Below, in pieces: positions 1-11,528 of a DNA stretch of 64,000 nucleotides; positions within the stretch are counted from its first letter, which is position 1; every line of letters begins with the position of its first letter. The DNA is from Plotosus lineatus (lineage: Eukaryota > Chordata > Actinopteri > Siluriformes > Plotosidae), in assembly GCA_024760905.1 (NCBI GenBank), contig CM045735.1, positions 4,494,661 through 4,558,660 of the forward strand. The letters run 5' to 3'. Both the position numbers and the translations under genes were made by a program. Below the pieces are notes generated by a model, which saw only the letters and a list, made by a program, of their open reading frames with translations, was not told the DNA's origin and made no database searches.

Positions 1-342
1 AGAGAGAGAGAGAACGAAAACGAAAACGAGAGACAACGAGAGAGAGCGAGAGAACGAACGACTGCAGAGAAAGAGTAGAGAGAGAGAGAGAATGAGAGCG
101 AGAGAGAGAGAATGAGAACGAGAGAATGAGCACAGAGAGAGAGAGAGAGCACAGAGAGCAAGACAGAGAGAGAGAGAGAGCGAGAACGAGAACGAAAACG
201 AGAGAGAGCGAGAGAACGAACGACTGCAGAGAGAGAGTGCAGAGAGAGAGAGTGCAGAGAGAGAGAGTGCAGAGAGAGAGTGCAGCGAGAGAGAGTGAGT
301 GCAGAGAGAGAGCGAGAACGAGAGAACACTCACGCAAGTGAG
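1..342. repeat. GA-rich simple repeat
   Basis: Almost pure purine sequence built from GAGA, GAGAAC and GCAGAGAGAGAGAGT sub-units. It extends off the left edge. The open frames across it encode only Arg/Glu-rich low-complexity peptides and are not genes. Confidence 0.95.
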
Positions 343-942
343 AGATCTAGCTCTTCAACTCAGTGTAGAATATGCTTCATGACATTATCTGTTGCTTTTT
401 GTTTTTTTTTTAATCCTAAAACTAGGCATGAATCTGTAAACTCACCCCCACAAAAAAATCATATTTTGCCTTTTTAAACCCCCCCCCCCCACTGTACGCT
501 GAAATGCCTTTACTGCAAAAGACCTTGACGAAAAGAAAAAAAAAGCCGAAACCAAAACAACCCTGAGCAAAATCAATTGCCTGAAAAATGAAAGAACATT
601 CTGCCTGGCTCATCTTGGTGACTGTGCATATAACAACAAAGAAACATGCAGAAAAGAAAAAAAGCATTTTGCTTTCCGACATAGACAAACACATGGGAAA
701 CATAGTGGAACAGATTAATGATTTGAAGCCATGGGATCTTACAGTCAAGGCCGTAGGGGAACAGAGGCGGTGGCAGATGAGGAACAATTCAGGTTAAATG
801 CTGGATGCCGGAGGTCTGCGGTCACAGGGGAGCCATTTACAGCCACCTCGAGTTACTCAGCTCCAGATTGAACATTTCCTGGATTATAGCGCCTAATGTA
901 CTGTAAGCTGGGAAGCATATACAACGTAATTCAGGCTCCACC
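343..942. other. Unique intergenic or intronic DNA
   Basis: No gene, family repeat or structured RNA was recognised. There is a short C-run at 479-490. Confidence 0.5.
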
Positions 943-1262
943 CATCCATCTATTATCTGTACCATTTTTCCGTCAGAGTCGAGGGTGTTCAGGAACCAAT
1001 CCCACTGACTAGGTATGAGACAGGGTGACAGCCTGATTTGGTCTATCGTACGACTAACATTAACAACTATTCCCATTCTCAGCTATAAACATTTTAGAGG
1101 AGCCAGTTGACCTAATCTGCATGTCTATGGTCTGTGGGAGGAAACCAGAGTACCCGGAGGAAACCCACGCAGGCTCTACCCGGAGGAAACCCATGCAGGC
1201 TCAAAGTCAGCTGTTAAGTTCAAACACAAAGCTTTCTTGCTGTGAGGGAGCGAGACTATCCG
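943..1262 (-). repeat. SINE-A copy, minus strand
   Basis: Tail-to-head order on the minus strand matches the SINE-A family (best copies at 2131 and 61697). The segments AGGAAACCCACGCAGG and CTGTGGGAGGAAACC mark the body. A segment of about 25 bases containing CCGGAGGAAACCCA is tandemly duplicated at 1152-1203. The tRNA-like head is degraded. Confidence 0.7.
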
Positions 1263-2127
1263 GGCCTGCTGTGCATCTTTGGACAGGGTTTAGGGTACTA
1301 AAAGCACAGTCAATGCTTTCTCGCCTGGTTGGAGGATCATAGTTTCCTGATGCTTTGGCGAAACTTCGTCTACTAACTTACTTCGAGAACATTTTGTTGT
1401 GATCCCTTTTTTGCTGCTTAAATCGGTTTTCCTTGCCTCTGGAAAATTTGTTAAGAACTAAAATCCCTTTAAAGTCAGTGGTTGATACCTGAAAGGTGGT
1501 AGATTACACCCAGAGTTTTGGCCTAAGCTAAATGTGCTACCTAACTAGCTATTTATCTGGGTGAGGATGTTTGAGGGGGTTGGGGATGTTGGTCATCATG
1601 TGGTGCTTTGAGTTGATTGATTCAATAACCTGACGTAAAAACAGCATTTAATATGTGTACAATAAAGCAGCACTAACACCACAACCACATGGCTTATATA
1701 GGTACATACACACCTCCTTGTTCATCATTCTTTTCGCTGATTTTATCTGCCTTTTTTGTATTCAAAAGGAATCAAAAAACACATCTAGGCTTATCAAGAG
1801 CTACTGTGACAGTTATACAGAATTTTATGTATTGCTTCTTCACTGCTATCTATTGATGAATTTATTTCGACCGTGAATTTGTCTCATTTTCAGATATTTT
1901 TAAAAAGCCTATATGCAAAAAAAATGATGAAAAAGTAACTCCTCCAGATTTCTTGTTCACTAATACATACTTCAGACTTGTTGGTAGAGATTGGAGCATA
2001 GCAGGAGAGCAGCATATTAAAGAAATTTTGTTAATTATCAAGGTATTCAGGCATTGCCATGTTTACGAGATGAATACAGCAACTGCAGTCAATTTAGCAT
2101 CCAGTTAAAATCGAAATATTTCCTCAG
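1263..2127. other. Unique DNA, no feature seen
   Basis: AT-rich sequence without recognisable coding or repeat structure. Confidence 0.5.
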
Positions 2128-2130
2128 TAG

Positions 2131-2425
2131 TGCGGCACAGTGTCATGGTGGTTAGCATGTCAAACATTAAGAGAGTCCTGGGTTTGAGTCCCGTGCTCAT
2201 CGAGGACGTTTCTGTGTGGTGTTTGTATGTTCTTCCTGTTCTTGTGTGGGGATTCTGCAGCTACTCTGGTTTCTTCAGTCCTAATCATGCACATTATGCT
2301 TATTGGCTGATCGAAGTTACCCCTAGGTGTGAGAGAACGGTTGTTTGTGCTGGCCCTGTTCAGGGTGTACATTACCTTTGCCCAATGTCCAGCATGATTA
2401 GGAAATTTTGCAAATGAAAAAGAGT
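2131..2425 (+). repeat. SINE-A copy, plus strand (tRNA-derived)
   Basis: The head GCGGCACAGTGTCATGGTGG, with TGGTTAGCATG, fits a diverged RNA polymerase III A box. CTGGGTTTGAGTCCC fits a B box. The body TTTCTGTGTGGTGTTTGTATG and a tail near ATTAGGAAATTTTGCAAATGA match the other copies. It is a degenerate copy. Confidence 0.75.
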
Positions 2426-2477
2426 GAGTGCGTTTTTCAGTAATCTCTAGAGATGTTTATTCGGCCAGGGAGGGAGG

Positions 2478-4000
2478 ATTTTTTTTTTTTTTTTGCCTGT
2501 GCAGGTCACCCGGGATTCGTGGGGAAATTTTTTTTTCATACATCATGCTATATATTATGTATGTGATGTTGTAAACACAGTAGAATGAAATAAATATCTT
2601 ATATTTGAAATCAACATACTGAATATCCAAGTTTATTCTTTTAATATTGTAATCAACAGAGTATCAAGGTTTCTTCAACATATGAACTTTTAATATTGCA
2701 GTCAACAACTAACAAATACCTTCGTCATGCTCCGCACTGTTGCTAGCGGTTTATAATTACCGTATTCGACGTAATAAGCGCTGGCTCCAAAAAGGCCCCC
2801 CCCCAGTGTTCTTGATCTTACGTCTAATAACTGCCCATGTGTACTGGAAGCAAAATCGTAGATCAAACTTACCAATTTTATTGGATCAGTCTCTGTAACG
2901 GTAAAATGAGGCGGTCACTGCCTGTAAATGTGTTAACCCGGTATTTCAAGACCCCCTGCCACTAGGGAATGTCTATAATGTTCATCAGTAACAACACATT
3001 TGATCGTTTTGCCACGCTTCAAAAAAAACCAGGAAAATATTTTGCTGTGTTCTCTTGGTAAATGTCCAACAACCGATGAACCATTAGAAACTGTTTCAGC
3101 AAAACTATCGGATGCTCTGAATGAATGGAGCTATGAGTGAGATATGGATCTATCAGAAAGTGATGACGAGCATTTTTCACCCAATTCTCCTGCTCACTAA
3201 CTTCATAAATTTAAAGACGTACCAGGCCAAGTGCTTTTATTTATGTTCGTGTTGATTGGTTCAACGTGCCATGTGCTAAAGTTGACATTCGTGTTGATTG
3301 GCTCAATTTTACTTCTGGCAATTTTTCCGGTAGGAAAAAGTAAGGGGTCTTTTATTAAAAATTTATGCTGTTTTCTGTTTATTTTCAGCTTTCATTTAAG
3401 TAGTTTGGTTGATATCACAAAATGAATAATACAAATACCAGGCAATCTCTTCTATTGTTCCATTATTATTCATGTTTTCCACCTTGATGGTAATAAGCAC
3501 TTACCCTTCCACTCCGCTGGTAACATTTTAATAAGCGCCAACCCACTCCAATTTTTTAAGCGCCCTAGGTGCTTATCACGTCGAATACGGTAACTTGTGT
3601 ATTTGTTGTGTTTGAAAATGTCACCAAATGTGTTGTTCAATTTATTTATTATTTTCACGTTGGGACCTTTAATAGTGACAGAGAACAGTTTTTTTGCCTC
3701 ATCATTGTCCCCTTCCATCATGCTTTTCGCCTTTGTTGTTGAGTCAGTACTGACCAATAACACTTGCTGTTTCACTGAACTGGTGAAATTGACCAATGTC
3801 AAGACGCGGTTGATACTGATTTTGCTTTGGTCACTTTGTAGTATGGTGTATGATTGGGGACACACGCATTTTTTTCAACACAACCGGCTGGTATATTTTT
3901 ATTTTTGGGGTCTGTGAATGCTCAGGCGGGGATTTTATGTACAATTTTCGCCCAACCGGCCGTGTTACCGCCAATAAAGATACTTTTAAGGATGGCCTTA
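2478..4000 (+). repeat. Dispersed repeat A, copy 1, interrupted by a pogo-like element
   Basis: The flanks 2634-2759 and 3591-4000 align closely with 58180-58712. Shared blocks include ACAGAGAACAGTTTTTT and CACAACCGGCTGGTATATTT. This copy also has about 120 extra bases at 2510-2633. The repeat has no recognisable coding capacity and its class is unknown. The insertion at 2760-3590 is annotated separately. Confidence 0.8.
2760..3590. mobile_element. Pogo/Tigger-like DNA transposon with TA target duplication
   Basis: The terminal inverted repeats start CCGTATTCGACGTAATAAGC on the left and, read inward on the other strand, CCGTATTCGACGTGATAAGC on the right. Both ends are flanked by TA. The paralogous repeat at 58146-58712 preserves the empty target (TTTATAATTAACTTG), so the ends are exact. 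Inside, 3066-3198 keeps a reading frame of about 44 codons with one stop. It ends in an acidic tail (SESDDEHFSPNSPAH) that could be a transposase C-terminus. TA targets and the CCGTATT ends fit pogo-like elements; the class call is an inference. Confidence 0.82.
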
Positions 4001-4019
4001 GAACCTGTGGCCAAGGATT

Positions 4020-4226
4020 TTTACTTGAATTTTGTTTCTTTTTTATTTGAAAATCTCTTTATCTAATCTCTTTGTAGAGTTTTGATTTTGAGTCTTACAG
4101 TAGTTGTAGTCCTACGGTGTAATCTTTCCACCATTCCTCTGGACATGTCTCCGCTTGTAACTACATTCCCCCCCCCACCCCAAGTTAAAAATGTTAATTA
4201 CAACACAAAGAAACACAAGGTCCATG

Positions 4227-4283
<57 letters not shown>

Positions 4284-4670
4284 GCTCTCTCTCTCTCACT
4301 CACTGTTTCTCCTTCCTTAACAAAAAAAATCCACATATGGTAGTGAAAATGAAAAACACTTTATTATTACTGTAACGAAAAACAAAATCTGAAACAGGAT
4401 GTCCAATTTGGAAATGAGAGTGTATGCAGTGATTGTTTTATTTTTATTGTTTTTTCCAAAAGAATCTGGAAATATTATGGAATTGAGTTTCATGTAATTT
4501 GTAATTCATGTTGTATCAGCTGTTCAGTAGTAAACAGCCAAACTTTTCCCCCATAATCTGATTTATTTTATGGTCTCTGGTGTCAGAGACATCCATTCTA
4601 GGCTTTATTAAATAAGAAAATCTTGGCTAATGTGTCCAATGGATACATGTTCAAATTGCTGTACACATGT
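4020..4670. other. Unique DNA with a CT microsatellite
   Basis: It holds a (CT)n tract at 4230-4298. Nothing else was recognised. Confidence 0.6.
4230..4298. repeat. (CT)n microsatellite
   Basis: About 34 CT units with a few interruptions (GTCT, CGCT). Confidence 0.97.
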
Positions 4671-4767
4671 ACATGTGCTGTTCAAATTAACCGGGTGGAA
4701 AGTAATCACAGTCATATTAAACTTAACTGTGATTACTTTCCACCCGGTTAATTTGAACATCACATGT
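4671..4767. repeat. Near-perfect foldback palindrome
   Basis: Arms 4680-4712 and 4726-4758 are exact reverse complements over 33 bases, separated by a 13-base loop. With one mismatch the arms extend to 42 bases each (4671-4712 and 4726-4767). The core arm includes AACCGGGTGGAAAGTAATCA. It could be a miniature foldback transposon or a hairpin-RNA locus. No clear target duplication was seen. Confidence 0.93.
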
Positions 4768-4769
4768 TG

Positions 4770-5603
4770 AATGGCACTATTCAATGTGTTTCTCATTTTA
4801 ACGCCTGGAAAGTCTCCTAACTTTAAGCTGTACTATCTGAAGATAGTGCTTAACATGCCAAGTTTCACAAGGTACACAGTTACATTTAAATCCATAAACC
4901 ACCAAACTAAAAGGAACCTCACAGAGAAATATTCATCAGATCTCTCTGATATTGCCCCATTTGTTCCCAGCAACATCGTTTTGTACTTTTCCAACACTGT
5001 GAGATTTTGTTGTTTCTGCAAAACTTATTTTAGATATTCTTACCATGCAGTGCATAGAGAGAGGAACGTGCACTGCCGAAGAGAAAATACAACCAGGAAT
5101 ACAATATTTTGAAGTGTGTTTTTGACCTAGTGACTACTTGTTCACTATTCCTTTATCCAGTCATCACTTGGTTTAGGAAAGTAAATAGTTAATGTATGAG
5201 GTGGCGGTTATGTAACAAAGCACTTTACAGATTCAAAGCTGCAATGTGTCGCTTTTGCCGACTGAGTGACATTTCTGCCTCTATGGATTGTCAGAGACTC
5301 TCCATTAATCTCTTTGCGGTTGTCTATTTTTAGTTTGATTACTAAGCTACTGTCAAGATTAAGATCGGACGGGGTTGTGGCCATTTTAAACTTGACTGTT
5401 TTGTATTTGTGCACTTCAATGCAACGTCTGACTTTCTACATGAGAAGGACATTCATCAATCATGTAACAGCTAAGGAGGTCATTTTGTGCAGACCTTTTC
5501 ATGGGAAAAGCTTTAATAGATACATCTCTGTTCAGAATGGGTTCTAAATAGAACTCTTAAAAATACTTAGTTTTCCCAGTTTCGTAAGATATTTAGGAGC
5601 CAG

Positions 5604-5640
<37 letters not shown>

Positions 5641-5689
5641 CGGATTCAAAATGCGGAAAGAAAATCTGGCTAAAGGTATTCACAGGTGA
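4770..5689. other. Unique DNA with a poly-A tract
   Basis: Contains an A-run at 5608-5638. No coding or family repeat was recognised. Confidence 0.5.
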
Positions 5690-5742
5690 CTCTGCCCCCG
5701 CGGCCCGACCCTGGAATAAGCGGATGATGATGATGATGATGA
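5690..5742 (+). mobile_element. LINE-2 family 3' end fragment
   Basis: CTGCCCCCGCGGCCCGACCC followed by TGGAATAAGCG and a GAT tail matches the last ~50 bases of the element copies at 23039, 31604 (minus) and 56215. It is extremely 5'-truncated. Confidence 0.8.
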
Positions 5743-7227
5743 GGTGGCTCAGCGGTCTCGTTCTAAATCTTTGGAAATTTGCAACCTGAGCTCAGTGGGG
5801 GGGGGGGGGGGGGGTAAATTCCGAAAGAAGTGGGAAGTGGGTACAGCTGATACAGTTACATGTTTATGTATGTCTCAGGTGAGTACTGGCCAAACCATGT
5901 CAGACTCCAAAATGCTAATTTGTAAGGGGAAAAGGTCTCTCATTTTTCAATAGAAGTAATAAAGAAGCTCTGGAATCTGTTTTCTCGCAGTGGGGCTGTG
6001 TGAAATCCTTGCCATACTTGTTTTGACAAATGTTACTTTATTGTTCCACATTTCAGCACTTACTGAGCACAACTATTTCCTAGCTTTCATCTTCTAGAGT
6101 CAGAATAGAGGGAATGCGCAAGCACCACTATTAGAATACAGTAAAATACAATATGGTTGCTGTCATCAGAATACTTTAAAGGCTGTCATGGATTTGGAGC
6201 TGATGATTTAAGCTGGAGTTTCAGTCACTGGAAGGAAAATAAGAGGGAAACTATATATGTTTTTTTACTATAAATTCTCTTCAGCCTTAGCAAGCCTTAA
6301 CAAATGAACAGGATGCAGAAAGGAATGTTTGGCTTTGGCTTCTTATACTTTTTTCATATTGAGTTCGACTCTTATAAGCATGGTACGAGTCCTGCTTTTG
6401 ATGTTTTTGAGTATTCAGAATTCCCAATTCTGAGTAGGAAGAATTGGTACTTTATTAAAATATACCTTCCACTTTAATTGTTTCAAAATGCACCCTCTTG
6501 TTTCAGTAAAGTGAAAAAAGGGTTAAATCTGATCATTGGTGTACATTACATCCTAGTATTTGTAGTGTAGTTGATGAACACAGCCCTATAGGCACGGCCG
6601 AGTCATGTCCACCATCCTTCCGCTTGCCTGTTAGTGCCAGTCCTATTGGTGACTTAATTCTGATTGGTGCCCACACACTTTAGTGTTTGTTTTCTTTGCA
6701 TAAAATTGAGTTCCAGTTTGCACTATTTCTTAAATTACTGATCCTTGTCACTCATACAGAGTAAGTGAATGGTTAGCTGTCAGTCACCATTTGAACGCAG
6801 TTTTATGACTCACAGTTCATGTTGAATCTCATTTGGCCAAACGAGCTGCATTGACTTTACTTTGTGCTTCAGCTTTGCCCGAGTTTACTGTAAAACTACA
6901 GAGAACGTGCAAACAAGAACAAGTAAGAAGAGTAATAAATAGCTAATTATTATTTTGCTTTACAGCTGCCTTGATTTCTGGACATGGCCAATTCGAGCAT
7001 GTTCTTTTCTTCCTTCTTTTCTAGTTGAATGACTGAAGATATACATGGGGGAAATAAATAATAGCCTTGTGAAGTTACAGACAAGAATTAATTCTTGGTT
7101 GAGCAAATTGAGGCCATAATGTCACAGCTCTCCTGTAGCTTAACGTCATCCTCATCTTTGCTGTGTATACGACTGCTGGCTCTCAGGCATTAATGACCTC
7201 GATTTGTGGTGGGAAAAAATGCCAGGT

Positions 7228-7230
<3 letters not shown>

Positions 7231-7267
<37 letters not shown>
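7231..7267. repeat. (CT)n microsatellite
   Basis: Pure CT run with flanking CT-rich sequence to 7280. Confidence 0.95.
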
Positions 7268-7274
<7 letters not shown>

Positions 7275-10200
7275 GCTCTCGGTTTTATACAAGCCTGACT
7301 TCCGATTAGCCAGATCTCATCTAATTTTCCCCTCCTGCCTTGCATTGCTGCCTCCTCAGCCCTATGTTGAACTCCTTGTACTCATTCTTCCCTTGTCAGC
7401 ACGAGATAGCAAGCCAAGTCAACTTTTTAACTGCCATGTGTTCACTGTTAATCATTACCCTAGTCATAATTTTGATTAGAGTTAGTTGTGATTAGAGGGA
7501 AACCAGATGGATTGCTAATGATTTCAATAGGTGTTAAGCAGACTGAAAAGTAAAGCCATAGATTGCATATTCTATGGATCGTTTAGAGGAGGAGAAACAT
7601 GAGGGGCTGTCGATTAAAGAGCAGCAGGATTATGAAATGGAGACCCTGGTGGCTGTCACAGTTCAGACACCTAGTTGATTATTTATAGATGGTGGAGCAA
7701 TATCAGTGTACACAGATGCGTGAAAAGGGCCATGAGTAAGATGTGAAGTACATGTTTTAGCATCTGCGTTAATGCAGCTTGACATTGAAATGATGATATT
7801 GATACACCAGAAGTCAAATGGGGCACATGACTTAACATGATATGTTTATATGTTTAGACTGAATTTGTTCACAACTGTGCATTAGGTAACATTGGAAAGT
7901 TGAAAAACCCCACAGCTTTTTCTCGCTAACACATTTATATGCACGAGTGTGAGTAAATTCAGCATGTTGAGAAAGATGAGAGCTTTACTTTGAAGTCACT
8001 GGAGACTGTCATCTATACACTTATTTATACTAGTGATATTCTTTCTTAAGTATACAGTATACTGGGAATACACTTAATTAGTTAATTCTTAATATTTCCC
8101 CCCAAAACAACAGAACTGTTCTTAATTACTTTTAAAACTACGGTATCATTAGTAGTGTGGTGTAGTAGTTGAGAGTAATGACATCTGGCTGCAATTTATC
8201 TTGTAGCTTAGTTATCTCCATTAAGCAGCCAGTTGAAGGATTGTAGTAATAAAATTACCACCATATACTGAATAGTGATCATTTCTTATGCACCATGATC
8301 CTATTTTGAAAGATATAAATTTTTATCAAGTGGTAAGAAATGAATTTTGACATAGACGTACTGCATAATTTTACAAAAGAAAAATAAATACTATAGGCTC
8401 AGTCTGTCAAATTGAATTTCATTAGATTATAATTTTATGCTGCTGCAGATAAAATAAAATTAGTAGTCATGCTACACAGTTTGAATCTGAAAAAAGTTAT
8501 TCAAGTGTATCATAAATAATATTACAATAAGATTAATTTGATTAAAAGGATTACGAAATGTGTGTTTCATGGTAATTAATAGTAAAAAGAGGAATTGCAA
8601 TAATCATATGGGGGAATTAAATGTATTATTAATTATATACAAAAGGTTCAAAATTAAACTTTTTTGCCTTGGGAAATATGAATATATTAGAGAATTAAAT
8701 TAGTAAAATATATTTTGAGAAAAAAGTGTTTTTAATGATTAATTTATAATAAAGGTAAAAGTAGTATTTATTAAGTTTCAATCTGATGTACTGTATTAAA
8801 CCGACAAGGAAAATTTGTATTTAACCCATCTAAGGTGGGCACACCGTCGTGATTGTCCTCCTTCAAAAATGATCAGTAGAATATGCAGGCTATGGCTTTA
8901 ATTTTCAGTCTTTTATCACCTGTTGAAATCATGAGCATTAAGTCTGAGTTCCCTCCAATCACAACTGACTTGAATTAAAATTATGACTAGGGCAATGATT
9001 ATAATGATTAATAGCCAACACATGGCATTTAAAATATGGTCCATCTATATACTGTGGAGATATACTTAAACATTGTTAATATCTATAGATAACTGGGCGT
9101 GATTTTAGAATGAAGGTTTGTCTGTATGTACATGTCCAAAGAGGAATAAATCTTTTAACTATGTCTTATTGCTTCTCCCTAAAATATCCACAACTGTAGT
9201 GTTTTCTGAAGCGACAGTACAGGAGGAAAGTACTTTCAGACACATTTTAACTTTACTTTAACTATTACTTATTTTTATATCATGCTGCTTGTCATTTTTC
9301 AGACAGCTTGTCATTTGTACGTTTTGTGAAGGTTGTTTAGGAAAATTTAAGTCTGACCTAAATTGTTACTCTTACACTGACATCTTTTGTAGTTGTACTT
9401 GTACGAAACCAATAGATTGATGTGTTCTTTTGTGTGAAATCTTTTCAGCCGAGTCAGTGATGGGAGGGGTTAATTATACAGAGGTGTATTGTAATAGTCA
9501 GGATACACGTGAATAGAGAACGTATTTCTGTGCTAAATTATTTGAACATAAGTGCCTATTAGTCTATGTATAGTCTAATTATGCATTAATATTACTATGG
9601 TTTAAAATTTGTAAAAGTATGCAAGTGTAGTGGGAGGCTTTGCTTAATTTCACTAACATAAAAAACAGCATCCATGCTCCAAGTTTCATGCAGATGATTG
9701 CAGTCATATAAAAGCATTCAGGAAAGAAAGTGGAAGTATTATACATGTTTTTTTGAAGGTCGAAAATTGGTGCTATTTTTCCCAATCCATTCGATGTCTG
9801 AGTGAGAATACATGGGTGCATGACATCTAATGTCACTAAAAGAAACCTGACAATTTCAAAAATACTAAAATCACCATTATTTTTTGTTCATTATTTTGGA
9901 CCTTTTGAACAAACAAGTGTTGCGTCGTATTAAAGGAACCTGTGTATCACTAATCCTTCAACTACAGTTGACCTGAATTGTTATTTCATGGAAACGTATA
10001 TAACTGACAGAATAACAGACAGAAAAGCCTCTGTTGAATGTGTGCTCAAATAGCAAAATAAAAGTTTTTTTCAATACATTACACAATAGAGTCAACTTGT
10101 TTTGGTATTTTCACCTCAGTCGGTCTGCAGTTTCAGTGCGGTGATATTCCTTTAAAATGCTCTACTGCGATAAAACAATGTTTGAGTTCCTCCATTAAAT

Positions 10201-10517
10201 TTCGCATTCCCTTAATTCAGATTCTGATGTATTTTCAGAACAAACATGACTAAAGCAACTTCTGTCTGGTGTATTGTTGCTGATTAACGACTAAATACTA
10301 TGGTTTCTCACTCCTAATTTGAATAACCAGGCTTCTCATAACTTGTCCAGAACACTCGAGAATACCCTTCTAATGTTCTAGATTATCATAATGATCTTTG
10401 TACAGGTTCATCTCAATTCCTTGTGTGACACCCTAATGTACAATAATCCATTCTGTTAAAAGATCATTGTTGATAATGTTTGCACACAGAACTACAGTAC
10501 TTCAATTTTAATAATAA

Positions 10518-10561
10518 GATGATTCAGAGAGTCTGAAATCCTGGTTTATCTCTGAATCATC
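10518..10561. other. 13-base inverted repeat (hairpin)
   Basis: GATGATTCAGAGA at 10518-10530 and its exact complement at 10549-10561, with an 18-base loop. It is short; no function is assigned. Confidence 0.7.
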
Positions 10562-11285
10562 AGAGCTTTCAGTTTCTCGAATATCTTATGATAAAAGCAG
10601 CGGATGCTAAATAACATTGCACTCCAACCATTAGTTTTCTTTAAAACTCCACTTGGGTAACTTTGGCTTGGTTACATTGCATTATCCTTGGAAGATGGCT
10701 ACGGTGTATTAAGTGTTTCAAAAACGTGTTTGTTGATTTGCGAATAACAAAACTACATCCTCACCTGCCTCCAAAACGTCAGTTTGTCATCCTTCACAGG
10801 AGTCCGTGCTTGAAGCTGTGCTAATGCAGCACTGTTGGCAGGTCATGCACTCAGAGCACTTTCTACTGTGTTGAAATGTTTCTCTTTACAGTGCTCTGCT
10901 TCAGAAATTAAAGCACTGCCCCTTGAAGACCTTTGCCTCTTTATGTCTCACGCTGCTCAAAGCCTAGTATACATGATAGACCCACTGAACTGACATTGTC
11001 CCCAAAACTGCTGTGTGGCTGTCTGTGGGCTTTCATTTACTGAAATAAGATAAGAAGCATGAGCAGCAGGTTATCTCAAGGATGATTTAATTCAGTCAAC
11101 AGGAGATAAGTGTAAAAAAAAAAAAAAATCCATACTTTTGCTCATTAAATTATATGGGGGAAATCCCTTTAACGACTTCGGTTTTTGTGTCACCCCAGAT
11201 TCAGATAGCAAAACTCTATCTTTCATTACATCTGTTCATAGTCCTGTCAATACTGATCTTCTTCTTTTTCTTTTGGCTGTTCCTT

Positions 11286-11528
11286 TCAGGGGTCGCCACA
11301 GCGAATCATCTGCCTCCATCTCACCCTATCCTCTGCATCTTCTTCTCTTACACCAACTGCCTTCATGTCCTCCTTCACCACATCCATGAATCGTCTCTTT
11401 GGTCTTCCTCTGGGCCTTCTGCCTGGTAGTTCCAACCTCAGCATCCTACTACCAATATACTCACTATCCCTACTCTGTACATGTCGAAACCATCTCAATC
11501 TAGCCTCTCTGACTTTGTCTCCAAACAT
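11286..11528 (-). pseudogene. RTE-like LINE C-terminal region
   Basis: C-terminal tail after RT, in a different frame: FGDKVREARLRWFRHVQ, then ELPGRRPRGRPKRRFMDVV and a stop after MIRCGDP. The same tail occurs at 33679-34005, where it runs in a single frame with the end of RT. This shows the frame break here is a lesion. Confidence 0.9.

Larger units (their letters stand above)
5745..11241. other. Long unique AT-rich region upstream of or within the host gene
   Basis: About 5.5 kb with no recognisable exon, SINE or LINE. It holds a G-run at 5797-5813 and a (CT)n tract at 7231-7267. A 13-base inverted repeat lies at 10518-10561. Such calm sequence inside a repeat-rich window is where conserved non-coding elements could lie, but this cannot be tested here. 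Confidence 0.5.

Noticed and set aside
126..341. Open frames encoding Arg/Glu-rich peptides
   Set aside because: They are translations of the GA simple repeat, with no splice sites or non-repetitive sequence.
1655..1876. Frame with a hydrophobic segment, possible signal-peptide exon
   Set aside because: It lacks a splice donor in phase, and the exon at 21414 fits the gene far better.
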